A stretch of 64,000 nucleotides of DNA from Plantactinospora sp. KBS50 (GCF_002285795.1 NZ_CP022961.1:5894001-5958000); one strand, 5' to 3'. Shown: positions 18,217-27,496, numbered from the stretch's first letter. Numbers and translations: made by a program. Notes: generated by a model not told the origin, from the sequence alone.

Positions 18217-19416
18217 TCAGGACTCCGCCAGCACCCGGGAGAACGCGGCCAGGTAGCGGGGGTCGCCGTCCCGCTCGCGGGCCAGCCAGTATTCGGCGCC
18301 CCAGAACAGGTACGCCGACAGCCGGGTCGGTGCACCGTCGTTCCAGGACATGCACTGGTTGTAGTTCTCGATCAGGTGCTCGGGACGGCAGCTGTAGGCG
18401 GCCGCCGCGAACGGGTTCGGCGGGTCGGTGATGGTCTCCCAGGGCTCCGCCTGCCCCTCGGAGACCATCACCGCGCGGCTGCGTTCGAGGCTGGCCCACT
18501 CGAACAGCGACCGCCGCACCCGCTGCTGCCAGGGGCTCCGGCTGCCGGCGAGGTAGACGGCCCGCCCCCTGGTGCCGGCCACCGCGTGCCGCGGGTAGAA
18601 GTCGATGCCCACGATGTCGGCCAGCAGCTGCGCGACCGCCAGCGAGTCGCCCTGGTCCCGGGTCCGCCACCACTGCTGGGCACCGACCGGCAGGGACGTG
18701 GGCAGGAAGCCGTTGAGCATCACCGGCCGGGTCGGGTCGGCGATGCGTACCGTCTCCACCTCGCGCCGGACGAAGGCCGTGGCCAGCCGCCACGAGTGTT
18801 CCATGCCGAGCGGATCGACCGCCTCGTGCTCGACCTGCCAGGCGATGACCGAGCCACGGTCGCGGTAGCGTTCCACGACCCGGTTGATCACGGCCGTGGC
18901 CCCGGCGAGCAACGGCCCCTGCGCGTCCGGGACGACCAGCGCGCCCTCCCGCAGCGGCGAGTCGAGCACGTGGTCGGGCACGAAGTACTCCGGGTACCCG
19001 AAGTTCTTCACCGCACCCACCGAGATGATCACCTGCTTGCCGGCGCGTTCGGCCGCGTCGACCTGCCAGTCGAGTTCCTCCGGGCGGAAGGCACCGGGTT
19101 CCGGTTCCAGCCTGTTCCAGTACGCGCCGAGCCTGATCACCTCGAACGGATGCTCCAGCAGACGGTCCAGCGACTCCCGCAGGTCCAGACCCATCGCCTC
19201 GGCCTGCCGGGGTCGGAAGCTGATCCCGAGCCGGGTGGAGCCGCGCTTTCGTACCGGCGCCCGGCGCCACTGCTCGGTCAGCGGCTGCTCGGTCCGGGCG
19301 ACCCGGACCTCCGCCACCACCGGCAGCGCGGCGGCCGCCGCCACCGCCCATGCCGCGTTCCTGCCGCGCCCGCTCTCCGGCCGGTCTGCCCTCACAAACC
19401 CTCTCCTTCCGCTCAT
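18217..19416 (-). CDS. Glycoside hydrolase-like protein (TIM-barrel, clan A type)
   Basis: A 399-residue protein with a hydrophobic segment near the N-terminus (AAWAVAAAAALPVVAEVRVA), either a signal anchor or a poor signal peptide. The rest looks like a GH5/GH42-type (beta/alpha)8 barrel: LGISFRPRQAEAMGLDLRES, FEVIRLGAYWNRLEPEPG, a putative acid/base glutamate in IAWQVEHEA (E198) and a putative nucleophile in VMVSEGQAEPW (E320). The ATG overlaps the glycosyltransferase stop by one base, so the two proteins are made together. This pairing suggests synthesis and turnover of the same glycolipid or glycan, but the substrate is unknown. Confidence 0.7.
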   Translation of the reverse strand: MSGRRGFVRADRPESGRGRNAAWAVAAAAALPVVAEVRVARTEQPLTEQWRRAPVRKRGSTRLGISFRPRQAEAMGLDLRESLDRLLEHPFEVIRLGAYWNRLEPEPGAFRPEELDWQVDAAERAGKQVIISVGAVKNFGYPEYFVPDHVLDSPLREGALVVPDAQGPLLAGATAVINRVVERYRDRGSVIAWQVEHEAVDPLGMEHSWRLATAFVRREVETVRIADPTRPVMLNGFLPTSLPVGAQQWWRTRDQGDSLAVAQLLADIVGIDFYPRHAVAGTRGRAVYLAGSRSPWQQRVRRSLFEWASLERSRAVMVSEGQAEPWETITDPPNPFAAAAYSCRPEHLIENYNQCMSWNDGAPTRLSAYLFWGAEYWLARERDGDPRYLAAFSRVLAES

Positions 19417-20741
19417 CAGGTGCTCCGGCCGCTCAACAGGTGCTCCGGCCCGCGGCCGCGGCCCCTCAGCTGGTCCACCGGGTCCCGCCCGGTCCCGCAC
19501 ACCGGCAGCGGACGGGCCGGCGGCCGGTCCACGCGTACCCCGCCGGGAAGTCCGACCAGGTCGGCCAGCAGGTCGGCGATCTGCTCGGCCGCCCCGGGCC
19601 GGCCGAGCCCCGCCGACGCGGCCCGCATCGCCTCGGTCCGGGCCGGCTGGCGGCACAGGTCGGTGACCGTGCGGACCAGCCCCCGCACGGTCGGCGCGTA
19701 CGCACCGGCGCCGGAACCGACGACGTGGGCGACGTTTCCGCGCTCCTGGCCCGGCAGCCGCGAGGTGAGCACGATCGGGGTGCCGCAGCAGGTGGCCTCC
19801 GCGATGGTTCCGGGTCCGGCCTTGCCCACCAGCACGTCGGCGCAGCGCAGCCAGTCCGGCATGTTGTCCACGAAGCCCTTCACCACCAGGCGTCGCGGGT
19901 AGCGGCCGGCCACCGCCAGCAGGCGGCGGCGCAGCCGTCCGTTGCGGCCGCAGACGGCGACCAGCGCGATGTCGGGTACGTGCCGCAGCAGCGCGGTGAT
20001 CTGTCGGGCGATCCCGCCGGCGCCCTCGCCCCCGCCGGTCACCAGCACGAGGAACCGGTCCTCGGGCACGCCCAGCGAGCGCCGCAGTGCGTTGCGGGCG
20101 GCCCGCGACAACGGGCTGCCGGCGAAGGCCGGTGCGACCGGCACGCCGACCGGGATCCGCCGGGTCGCCGGGTCCCCGGCACGGTCCGGCCAGTTGACGG
20201 TGGGCGGCACGACCATCCGGTCCACGTCGGCGTCCCGCCAGCTCGCGTGGGCGGTGACCAGGTCGGTCACGACGGTGACGACGGGCGTCGCGGGGGCGCG
20301 GCCGTCCCGGGCGCGCACCGCCGCCGTACCGGTCAGCGGGTGGAACGAGACGACGGCGGCCGGGCGGTGCCGGGCGACCGCGGCCGCCACCGGCGGGTCC
20401 GCCAGCCGCAGCAGGGTGGCCCGGAGCAACCGGACCGCGCCGGGCGAGTTGGTGCCGTGGTACGCCAGCGCCCAGGTCCAGCGGGCCAGCCGGATGGACG
20501 GCGCGTACAGCCGGGTGATCCAGCGCATCAACGGGGCGGCCTGCGGGCCGCCCAGCGGATCGCAGAGGATCCGCACGAAGGCTCCGGGGTAGCGCCGGTC
20601 CAGCGCCTGACCGACGGCGCGGGCCGCGGCCCGGTGCCCGCCGCCGGTGTCCGCCACGAGGAACAGCAGCCGGATCCGCGCGCCGTCGAACGGCAGATAT
20701 GGTGCAAGCGGCTCGTACGGGGATCTTCTCGCTGCGGCCAC
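19416..20741 (-). CDS. MGDG synthase-like glycosyltransferase (GT28 family)
   Basis: A 441-residue cytoplasmic or membrane-associated glycosyltransferase with GT-B fold. The N-terminal motif LLFLVADTGGGHRAAARAVG is the hallmark of monogalactosyldiacylglycerol synthase and diglucosyl-diacylglycerol synthase relatives. The C-terminal half has VTGGGEGAGGIARQ and the donor-binding DVLVGKAGPGTIAEATCCG. It likely transfers a hexose from a nucleotide sugar to a lipid acceptor. It is the upstream partner of the glycosidase-like gene. A UDP-sugar and diacylglycerol are the family defaults, not shown here. Confidence 0.85.
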   Translation of the reverse strand: MAAARRSPYEPLAPYLPFDGARIRLLFLVADTGGGHRAAARAVGQALDRRYPGAFVRILCDPLGGPQAAPLMRWITRLYAPSIRLARWTWALAYHGTNSPGAVRLLRATLLRLADPPVAAAVARHRPAAVVSFHPLTGTAAVRARDGRAPATPVVTVVTDLVTAHASWRDADVDRMVVPPTVNWPDRAGDPATRRIPVGVPVAPAFAGSPLSRAARNALRRSLGVPEDRFLVLVTGGGEGAGGIARQITALLRHVPDIALVAVCGRNGRLRRRLLAVAGRYPRRLVVKGFVDNMPDWLRCADVLVGKAGPGTIAEATCCGTPIVLTSRLPGQERGNVAHVVGSGAGAYAPTVRGLVRTVTDLCRQPARTEAMRAASAGLGRPGAAEQIADLLADLVGLPGGVRVDRPPARPLPVCGTGRDPVDQLRGRGRGPEHLLSGRST

Positions 20742-20903
20742 GGGCCAATTGTCCGGGTCCGGCCGTCATTTGTCGTACCGCGTGGTAAGTATCGGCACTA
20801 CGTCACGGAGCGGCCCGGTCGGTCAGCCGAGCGGGCCGTCCGGCAGGCCGCGAGCGGCGACGGGCCGGGTACGCCCGCCGCCGCTCGTCCCCGTGCGGCA
20901 CGG

Positions 20904-22313
20904 TCAGCCGAGGGTCCAGGACTGGTTGGCCGAACCCGTACAGGTCCAGATCTGCAACTGGTTGCCGTCGGCGGTGCTCCAGTCGGTGACGTCGAGACAC
21001 TTGCCCGAGCCGGTGTTGACCAGGCTGCCGTTGGCGCCGATGGTCCAGTTCTGGGCGTTGGTGCCGTTGCAGTCCCAGATCTGGATCTTGGTGCCGTTGG
21101 CGGTACCGGCCGAGGTCACGTCAAGACACCTGCCCAGCGACCGGAACGTGTTGCCGGTGTGCGTCCACTGCTGGGCGTTGGTGCCGTTGCAGGTGTAGAG
21201 CTGCACGTGGGTGCCGTTGGCCGAGCTGGCGGCGGCCACGTCGACGCACTTGCCGCCGTACCCGCGGATCACGGTCGTGCCCGACGGCGGCGCAGTGGTC
21301 GGGGGGTTGGTCGGCGGGGTGCCGCCACCGGTGATGGCCCTGAAGATGGTGGTGAACTGGTAGTTGCTCTGCGGGGTGCCGCTGGACCCCTGGTTGTCGC
21401 GGCCGAGCGCCCAGAACGTGAGTTGCTGGATGCCCTTGCTGGCGGCGAACGCCTCCAGTTCCTGCGCGTCCTGAATGGTGAACACCTCGACGGTGACGTC
21501 GTTGACGCCGATCATCGGGCAGTTGCCCTCCATCGCCCACAGCTCGGCCGAGGACTTGCTGGTCCAGATCTGGCCGAGTTGGGTGTGCAGGCCGTTCGCC
21601 GCACTGATCGCGGCCTGGCCCATGTCCATCGCCCCGCCGTAGTCCATGGTCATGATGTTGACGAGGTTGACCGTGAGATTGTGGCTCCTGGCGTTCTGCA
21701 ACAGCGCGATGCCGTTGGACTCCAGCCCGCTCGGGTTCACCGGCAACGTGTAGTCGACGGCGAGGGTCCGGCCCTGCGTCGCGTACTGCTGTTGCAGGTT
21801 GGCCAGCGCCTGGTTGCGGCGGTCGTTGGCGGCCGTGTTGTTCAGGGTGGCGCCCTCGATGTCCAGGTCGATCCGGGTCAGGTTGAACTGGTCGATCACC
21901 TTCTTGTACTGCGCCTGCATCGCCGAGACCGTGCTGCACGAGGTGAGTTCGCTGCCCGCGGCACCGCCGAAGGACACGATGACGTCGCCGCCGACCGCGC
22001 GCAGACTGTTGATGGCGTTGTTCCAGCCGGCGTCGGTGACCGGGGTGTCGCCGTTGATGGTGGCGTTGCAGGTGCCCTGGCTCACGACGAACGCCAGCGT
22101 GTAGTACTTGTTGCCGGTGGCGTTGTAGGCGGCCATCAGCGAGGACGGGCTGTTCCACATCTCGGCGTACGGCGCGGCGTAGTGGGCCGGGAAGCCCGGT
22201 CCGGGATTGGCGGCGGCCGCTGCCGGGCCGACGCTGGCGAACATCGCCGCGGCGGCGGCCAGCGGCAACGCGCCGAGCGCCGCGGCGAGCGACCTGATCC
22301 GGGTACGGGGCAT
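20904..22313 (-). CDS. Secreted GH18 chitinase with CBM13 domain
   Basis: A 469-residue secreted enzyme. Residues 1-35 are a signal peptide (MPRTRIRSLAAALGALPL, then Ala-rich, cleavage near AAAAA-NPG). The GH18 barrel spans about 40-325; the catalytic DxDxE motif is D149-L-D151-I-E153 with E153 as proton donor, and VSFGGAAGSEL is the substrate-binding strand. A Thr/Pro linker leads to a ricin-type CBM13 trefoil from about 345 with three QxW-type motifs (AQQW, AQNW, NQSW). It hydrolyses chitin outside the cell. AGGAG lies six bases before the ATG at 22313, so the longer upstream start is not used. Confidence 0.95.
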   Translation of the reverse strand: MPRTRIRSLAAALGALPLAAAAAMFASVGPAAAAANPGPGFPAHYAAPYAEMWNSPSSLMAAYNATGNKYYTLAFVVSQGTCNATINGDTPVTDAGWNNAINSLRAVGGDVIVSFGGAAGSELTSCSTVSAMQAQYKKVIDQFNLTRIDLDIEGATLNNTAANDRRNQALANLQQQYATQGRTLAVDYTLPVNPSGLESNGIALLQNARSHNLTVNLVNIMTMDYGGAMDMGQAAISAANGLHTQLGQIWTSKSSAELWAMEGNCPMIGVNDVTVEVFTIQDAQELEAFAASKGIQQLTFWALGRDNQGSSGTPQSNYQFTTIFRAITGGGTPPTNPPTTAPPSGTTVIRGYGGKCVDVAAASSANGTHVQLYTCNGTNAQQWTHTGNTFRSLGRCLDVTSAGTANGTKIQIWDCNGTNAQNWTIGANGSLVNTGSGKCLDVTDWSTADGNQLQIWTCTGSANQSWTLG

Positions 22314-22401
22314 GGCGGTCTCCTGCGGGGGTGAGGCGACGGGGCGGCGGGGCGGCGGGGCGGCGGTGGGCGTTCGGACGTACGGGATCAAGCGGGCGGG
22401 T

Positions 22402-24318
22402 TCAAGCGGGCAGCGTCCAGAGCTGGTTGGCGCCGCCGAAACAGGTCCAGATCTGTAGCCGGGTACCGTCGGCGCTGCTGTTGTCGGTCGCGTCGAGACA
22501 CTTGCCGGAGCCGGTGTTCACCAGCTTTCCGGCCTGGTTGGTCCACTGTTGTGCGCCGGTGCCGTTGCAGTCGTACAGCTGGACCCTGGTGCCGTCGGCG
22601 GTGCCGGCGGCGGCCACGTCCAGGCACTTGCCGAGGGCGCGGACGCTGCCGTCGGCGTTGCCGACGGTCCACCGCTGGGCGTTGGTGCCGTTGCAGGTGT
22701 AGAGCTGCACGGCGGTGCCGTTGGCCGAGTTGGCGCCGGCCACGTCGACGCACTTGCCGCCGATGCCGGTGATGGCGCCGGTCCGCGTGCCGCCCCCGCC
22801 GGTCGAACTGGCGGTCGGGGTCGGGGTGGGGTTGCCGGTGCCGGTGTTCCAGGTGAACGTCGCGGAGGTCCGGGTCGGCAGGCTGTAGACGAAGGACTGC
22901 CCGGCCCAGTCGACCCGCACCGTCTGGGTGGCGCCGGTGGAGTTGTACGCGATCAGCGCCTTCGAACCGTCCGGGTTCCGGAACGCCACGTTCGGGATCG
23001 CGGCGTTGGCCGACGAGTCGATGCGCACGGCGCCGGGGCGGACAAACCTGGTGAGGTGGCCCATCGTGTAGTACTCGACCGTGTAGTCGACCTGACCGCT
23101 GCGCGAGTCGCCGCGGTGCACCGTGACCAGGCCGGTGCAGGTGCCGCAGCCGCCGTTGTGCGGCCCCATGTTCTGATCCACGGCGAGACTCCACTTGGTC
23201 CACGACCGACCCCAGTTGCGGAAGTACTCGATGAGGTCGTACATGTCCTCGGAGTGCTGGTTGCCGACCCAGGTGCCGCCGGAGTGCTCGGTGACGTACG
23301 CGTTGACCCCCGGGAACTGGTTGTGCACCGTGCTCATCTGGCCCGGACTGCCCCCGTAGTCGTGCCAGGCGATGCCGCCGAAGTTCGGGTGGTTGCGGAT
23401 CGCCGCGTCGTTCACCAGCGGCGCCACCCACGTGTCGTACGTGTCGAAGTTCCAGTCCCCTATGAGCAACCGGGTGCTCAGCCCCGCGCTCTGCAGGGCC
23501 GGCAGGAGGTCATTCCTGGCGAACGACTGGAGACCCGACACCGGCCACTGCATCGACGGGTAGCCGGCACAGCACCCGGGCTCGTTCTGCTCGGTGACAT
23601 AGTTGATGTGCACGCCGTTGGCCTCGTAGCCCTGGATGTACCTGACGAAGTACTGCGCGTACGTCTTGTAGTACTGGGCCTGCAGGTAACCCTGGCTGTA
23701 GGCGTTGTTGTCCTTCATCCACGGCGGCGCCGACCAGGGTGAGCCGATGACGATGCTGTTCGGGTTGAGACTGCGCGCCTGCTTCGTCAGCGCCATGACG
23801 TCCGCGTCGCGGGCCAGCGAGAAGTCGTTGAGATCGCAGCACGTGGTGTCGTACGAATAGCTGTTCTGGGCCAGGTCGGACGAGCCGATGACGTTGCGTA
23901 GCGCGCTGATGCCGATCCCGGAGGTCGGGCTGAACAACCTGGTCATGACGTCGTTCTGGGTCGCCGCGCTGAGCGCGCCGCTGCCCCGGATGTCGAACGC
24001 CGCGGTGTCGGTGATCGAGGCGCCCGCGCCCTCGAACGGCTGGTACGTGCTGCCCTCGTTCACCGTGATCGTCTGGTTGGCGCCGCCGCCACCCGCCGTG
24101 AACACGACCGGCGCCTGCTGCTGCAACCCGCGGCTGACCACCCGGCCGCCCGGGTCGGAGGTGGTGGTCAGCCAGACGTCGACGCTCTCGTTGGCGGCGT
24201 TGGCGAAACTCGGTGGCAGCAGGGCGACCGCGGCGACGAGGCCGACGGCCGCCACGACGGTTCCGCACCGACGCGGGTACGGGGATCGGGCGGAGGATGG
24301 CGGGCGGCTCTGTGGCAT
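22402..24318 (-). CDS. Secreted GH30 glycosidase with CBM13 domain
   Basis: A 638-residue secreted enzyme with a signal peptide (VVAAVGLVAAVALLPPSFANA). The GH30 barrel begins around residue 90 (YQPFEGAGASITDTAAF). The acid/base glutamate is E246 in VTEQNEPG and the nucleophile E344 in VTEHSGG, matching beta-glucosylceramidase/beta-1,6-glucanase relatives. After a Thr/Pro linker (about 490-510) a CBM13 trefoil has three QxW repeats (AQRW, AQQW, NQLW). It likely attacks fungal or plant glycans together with the neighbouring chitinase. GGAAAGG upstream supports the ATG at 24318. A LacI-type palindrome lies about 260 bp upstream. Confidence 0.93.
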   Translation of the reverse strand: MPQSRPPSSARSPYPRRCGTVVAAVGLVAAVALLPPSFANAANESVDVWLTTTSDPGGRVVSRGLQQQAPVVFTAGGGGANQTITVNEGSTYQPFEGAGASITDTAAFDIRGSGALSAATQNDVMTRLFSPTSGIGISALRNVIGSSDLAQNSYSYDTTCCDLNDFSLARDADVMALTKQARSLNPNSIVIGSPWSAPPWMKDNNAYSQGYLQAQYYKTYAQYFVRYIQGYEANGVHINYVTEQNEPGCCAGYPSMQWPVSGLQSFARNDLLPALQSAGLSTRLLIGDWNFDTYDTWVAPLVNDAAIRNHPNFGGIAWHDYGGSPGQMSTVHNQFPGVNAYVTEHSGGTWVGNQHSEDMYDLIEYFRNWGRSWTKWSLAVDQNMGPHNGGCGTCTGLVTVHRGDSRSGQVDYTVEYYTMGHLTRFVRPGAVRIDSSANAAIPNVAFRNPDGSKALIAYNSTGATQTVRVDWAGQSFVYSLPTRTSATFTWNTGTGNPTPTPTASSTGGGGTRTGAITGIGGKCVDVAGANSANGTAVQLYTCNGTNAQRWTVGNADGSVRALGKCLDVAAAGTADGTRVQLYDCNGTGAQQWTNQAGKLVNTGSGKCLDATDNSSADGTRLQIWTCFGGANQLWTLPA

Positions 24319-24854
24319 GGGGGCTGCCTTTCCAGAGGCGGGGCACGCTTTCCGGCCGGCCGGGCACGGTTTCCGGTGGCCGGGCACGGTTTCCGGTGGC
24401 CGGGCACGACCGGGACGCGGCTGGTGGGCGCCGCGTCGGTCGGATCGTGAGCCGTCCGTGATCGGCCCGATCCCGGACGCTGGTGGGGTGGGTGGCGAGG
24501 CTGGGTGGCGGGGCGGGTGCTCCATAGAAAACACCCGATGCCACGAATGTGTCAACGAATTGCTGCAATTTTTTCTGTAACGCGTTACATCGATGCAGCT
24601 CTCGGCTCCCCCGAACCACCCGCAAGCCGCAAGCCGTCGGACCAGTACGCGCCCACGCAGCGGCTACGCCCGCATCCGGCTACCGCGCGGCGCTCTCCCC
24701 ACGCTCAGCACCAGGCTTCCCGGGGTTGAACCCTCCGTTGGGTCCGTCCGGTGCACTGGTACTCCGTCTGGCCCTTCTGCTCACTTCATGCCCACGTCCG
24801 CGATCGTCCGCTGCTGCTCGCCAGTTTGGCTGCTCGCTTGGCTGCTTGACCCGT
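24319..24854. other. Promoter region of the GH30 gene and gene-free DNA
   Basis: This stretch is the 5' region of the leftward GH30 gene. It has GGCCGGGCACGGTTTCCG-like near-repeats at 24353-24410, a minus-strand TTGACA at 24550-24555 that could be a -35 box, and the palindromic operator at 24576-24589. Beyond that I see no gene to about 24855. Confidence 0.5.
24576..24589. promoter_or_regulatory. LacI-family operator candidate
   Basis: TGTAACGCGTTACA is a perfect 14-bp palindrome with the central CG typical of LacI/GalR-family operators. It lies just upstream of a minus-strand TTGACA and serves the GH30 gene. A sugar-responsive repressor encoded elsewhere would fit. Confidence 0.7.
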
Positions 24855-24983
24855 TCAGGATTCCTCGCTCAATGCCGGTCCTTGCGGGGGCGTCCCTCTC
24901 TGAAGGCCGTGGTCGAAGCTGTCCCGGTCACCGCTCGGCAGCCCGGGCACCGCCTCGGCGGTGAGGTTCTGGGGTTCACTCAT
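24855..24983 (-). CDS. Possible 42-residue peptide
   Basis: An ATG-initiated frame with high third-position GC, starting MSEPQNLTAEAVPGLP and ending PALSEES. No strong ribosome binding site is visible upstream and I do not recognise it. It could be the remnant N-terminus of a lost gene, since mobile DNA begins 600 bp away. Confidence 0.25.
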   Translation of the reverse strand: MSEPQNLTAEAVPGLPSGDRDSFDHGLQRGTPPQGPALSEES

Positions 24984-25264
24984 CTTCAGGGCGGCGTGCC
25001 GCGTTCGTTCTCCCGATTAGATCGCCTGTGCGTAGTCATCATTTGCAAGGTCATCTTTTCAATATGCAACTTGCATGATCGACTCGGCGCCGTGTGCTGT
25101 TGAGAGCAAACAGACAAAGCCCTCACCTCTGTTGCTGGACATGTCTCATGAACCATGTCCAAATGGGCAAAACTTTCCGGAGGACGGCCCTGACTGACCA
25201 ATCACTTCTTGCACGGCCGCCTCGTTGATGTCTAGGCGGGGCCAGGACGCTCCGTGCACAGGCA

Positions 25265-25302
25265 GCGGGGCGACACCGCCGTGAAGAGGAGTGTCGCCCC
25301 GC
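25265..25302. terminator. 12-bp perfect stem-loop
   Basis: GCGGGGCGACAC (25265-25276) pairs perfectly with 25291-25302 around a 14-nt loop. It lies upstream of a small membrane-peptide gene and may terminate transcription entering from either side. Confidence 0.6.
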
Positions 25303-25334
25303 CTGCACCCCACAACCAGAAAGTTGCGGATGCA

Positions 25335-25493
25335 ATGAGGCTAACGAGTCAGTCGCCCGACGGTTCTCGGTCTGAGCCGGGAGATAACAAGGGGCGCCGC
25401 AAGCTGACCGTCGCTGAGATCACGGGAATCGTCGCAACCGCTGCTGCGGTGATCTCTGCCATCACGGGGATCCTGATCTACGTGGGTAACTAA
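25335..25493 (+). CDS. Small single-helix membrane protein
   Basis: A 52-residue peptide: a polar charged N-terminus (MRLTSQSPDGSRSEPGDNK), then KLTVAEITGIVATAAAVISA leading into ITGILIYVGN, a single membrane helix. Codon use agrees with the neighbours. A longer frame from 25254 exists, but its N-terminal part overlaps the stem-loop and looks non-coding. The function is unknown. It ends 105 bp before the first IS630 copy. Confidence 0.45.
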   Translation: MRLTSQSPDGSRSEPGDNKGRRKLTVAEITGIVATAAAVISAITGILIYVGN

Positions 25494-25598
25494 CCAGCGA
25501 CGCAGCGCAGGGGGTGGCTGTCCGGTGAACACGCCAACAACCACCTCCTGACGTCTTGTTTGGTACGGCTGACCGACAGGAATCACTAGAGGCGACTA

Positions 25599-26795
25599 GT
25601 GCCTCGTCATGCGGCCTTGAAGGGGTAATCCGGGTGGCGGATCTTGGACTTGGTCGCGTATCCCGTTTTCGGGCGGGCCTGCTGGTTGTGCCAGCGGATG
25701 TAGTCACCGATCGCGGCGTCCTGCTCGGCGTGGGTGCGGTGGTCGGTGCCGTTGAGGGTGAAGTAGCGCAAAGCGGCGAACTCGGCTTCGATCCAGTTCA
25801 GCCAGGAGCTGTAGGTCGGCAGGAAGACCAGCTCAACGTCGTTGGCCTGGCACCAGGCCCGCACGGTGGGGTGCTTGTGTGGGGAGAAGTTGTCCAGGAT
25901 CAGGTGCAGCGTCTGCCCTGGCCAGCGGCGCCGCAGGCTCTTGAGGAAGTCGAGGAACTCGCTCGATCGTTTCCGGTCCCGGATCCGGTAGTGGATTCGT
26001 CCGGTGGCCAGGTCGAGGCTGGCGATCATGTGCCGGACACCGTGGTCACGGTGGTACGTCGCCCGGAGTCGGACCGGTTTGCCCTGCGGTTTCCAGGCTT
26101 TGCCCGGCCGGGGCTGCAGGTTCAGCGGCCCGAACTCGTCGACGCAGATGACCCGGCCGCCGGCCGGTGGATGGTCGTAGAGGTCGAGGACCCGGCGCAT
26201 CTTGGCGGTGAAGTCCGGGTCGTTGCTGGCCTTCCACGTCTTCGACGTCTGCCAGGTGACGCCGCGTTCGTGCAGGATCCGCCGGACGGTCTCGATGCTG
26301 ATCGTGTCCACCTGGCCGGTGGCGATCAGGTAGTCACGCAGCTTGGACAGCGACCAGGTCGTAAACGGCTGGCCGAGGAAGCGGGGGTCACACCGGGCGA
26401 TCACGCAGATCCAGTCGCGGGTCTGCTCATTGATCTTGTTCGGTGTGCCCCCTGTCCATTTTGGGTCCAGCGCGTCGAACCCCCGCTCGTTGAACGCGTG
26501 GACCACGTCGCGGACGTAGTCCTCGGTGGCCTTGAGCAGGTACGCGATGTCGGGCACCGGCTGGCCCTGGCCAGACATCAGAACCACGATCGCCCGGCGC
26601 AGCTTGACCGGGTTCTTCGCGGTCCGCGTGATCTTCTGCAGCCGCTGGCCCTCGGCCATCGACAGCGCCCGCACGAACACTTCCGGGCGTCGTCCCACCC
26701 GGCATCACCTCCCACACCAACAGCGAGAGGGACAGCCTGCCCGAAACGGCCCCCGAACCAACGGATTACACGGCCAACGTCCAAAGACGAGGCAC
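25599..26795 (-). mobile_element. IS630-family insertion sequence, copy 1
   Basis: This 1197-bp element has terminal GTGCCTCGTC inverted repeats and is flanked by TA dinucleotides (25597-25598 and 26796-26797), the target duplicated by IS630 elements. It encodes one transposase. A second copy of the same length lies in the opposite orientation at 27496-28692; I noticed one base difference between them, near the transposase-start end. Confidence 0.93.
25607..26698 (-). CDS. IS630-family transposase (copy 1)
   Basis: A 363-residue DDE transposase. The N-terminal 130 residues hold a helix-turn-helix of the paired/homeodomain type (GQPVPDIAYLLKATEDYVRD, then WSLSKLRDYLIATG). The catalytic core follows: the first acidic residue in VICVDEFGPLN, the second in LHLILDNFSPHK, and the last in SSWLNWIEAEFAALR. 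It cuts and joins the element ends at TA targets. The protein is identical to that of the inverted copy downstream, so the two insertions are recent or still active. Confidence 0.95.
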   Translation of the reverse strand: MGRRPEVFVRALSMAEGQRLQKITRTAKNPVKLRRAIVVLMSGQGQPVPDIAYLLKATEDYVRDVVHAFNERGFDALDPKWTGGTPNKINEQTRDWICVIARCDPRFLGQPFTTWSLSKLRDYLIATGQVDTISIETVRRILHERGVTWQTSKTWKASNDPDFTAKMRRVLDLYDHPPAGGRVICVDEFGPLNLQPRPGKAWKPQGKPVRLRATYHRDHGVRHMIASLDLATGRIHYRIRDRKRSSEFLDFLKSLRRRWPGQTLHLILDNFSPHKHPTVRAWCQANDVELVFLPTYSSWLNWIEAEFAALRYFTLNGTDHRTHAEQDAAIGDYIRWHNQQARPKTGYATKSKIRHPDYPFKAA

Positions 26796-26852
26796 TAGAC
26801 GGTTGCGTTCTGTTAGCGTGACGTGCATCGTTGTCGCTACGGGAGGGGCGTC

Positions 26853-27167
26853 GTGATCGATCCGACGTCAGAGATGCAACGCCTCGCGGGAAAGTTCGCC
26901 CTGCTCCTCGCTGGCATCTACGTGCTGTTCCCGTTCGGAATGGCCGTGTCCACCGCCGCCGGCGAACCCATCCCCCTGTGGGGGTGGCCGCTGCTCTTGC
27001 TACCGGCGTTCCTGTTCGCCCCTGCCGTGATCGCCGCGATACGGCTGCATCGCACCTCCGACCGGGACATCGGCAAGCGCCTCTGGTGGCGCAGCCTGCT
27101 GCTGGCTTGTACCGGTTTTGTGCTGGTTATCGCGGTCGCGCTCATCCTCGGCGAGGCAAACTCGTGA
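26853..27167 (+). CDS. Small two-helix membrane protein of the T7SS-like operon
   Basis: A 104-residue protein with a GTG start after GGGAGG. A hydrophobic segment lies at about 13-32 (KFALLLAGIYVLFPFGMAVS), a second at 41-57 (LWGWPLLLLPAFLFAPA) and a third at about 83-98 (SLLLACTGFVLVIAVAL). I do not recognise a family. Its stop overlaps the GTG start of an EspC-like gene, so the two belong to one operon. This operon lies between two inverted IS630 copies. It may be a membrane partner or immunity protein for the secreted factors. Confidence 0.65.
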   Translation: MIDPTSEMQRLAGKFALLLAGIYVLFPFGMAVSTAAGEPIPLWGWPLLLLPAFLFAPAVIAAIRLHRTSDRDIGKRLWWRSLLLACTGFVLVIAVALILGEANS

Positions 27168-27496
27168 CCTTCACCGTCCACCCCGAGGCACTGCGGACCT
27201 ACGCCGCCCAGCTCGACGAGGCCCGACAAGCCGCCGAAGAGGCCAAGCGATACATCACCCATCATGGCTCCTTCAGCCTGCACGACAGCGGCCTGTTCGG
27301 TAAGGCGGCTCCCGGACACCGGCACGTCATGGCCGCGCTGGACCTGCTGCTTGACCGCCTCGCCCGGCTTACCGATACCTCCAGCTTGGCCCTGCTTCAA
27401 GTCGCAGCCGGCTACGAACGCACCGACGACCAGGCTGCGGCGAGGATCGACGCCAGCTACCCGGCCGTACCCCGGCCCGCCCCCAACCGCGACTAG
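27164..27496 (+). CDS. EspC/WXG100-like type VII secretion protein
   Basis: A 110-residue helical protein starting VTFTVHPEALRTYAAQLDEA. It matches the excreted EspC/DUF2580 type: an N-terminal helix, a loop with GLFGKAAPGHRHVMAALDLL, then a helix ending in GYERTDDQAAARI. The YxxxD motif (YERTD) after the second helix is the known type VII export signal. Its TAG stop lies exactly at the TA target of the inverted IS630 copy; the sequence after that insertion shows the same TAG would exist without the IS, so the reading frame is intact. Confidence 0.75.
   Translation: MTFTVHPEALRTYAAQLDEARQAAEEAKRYITHHGSFSLHDSGLFGKAAPGHRHVMAALDLLLDRLARLTDTSSLALLQVAAGYERTDDQAAARIDASYPAVPRPAPNRD

Noticed and set aside
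19350-22334. 994-residue open frame on the + strand
   Set aside because: It is antisense to the glycosyltransferase and chitinase genes and contains no recognisable motif; such shadows are common in high-GC DNA.
24610-24850. Second group II intron or other RNA relic
   Set aside because: I looked for domain V and conserved 5' intron sequence and saw none.
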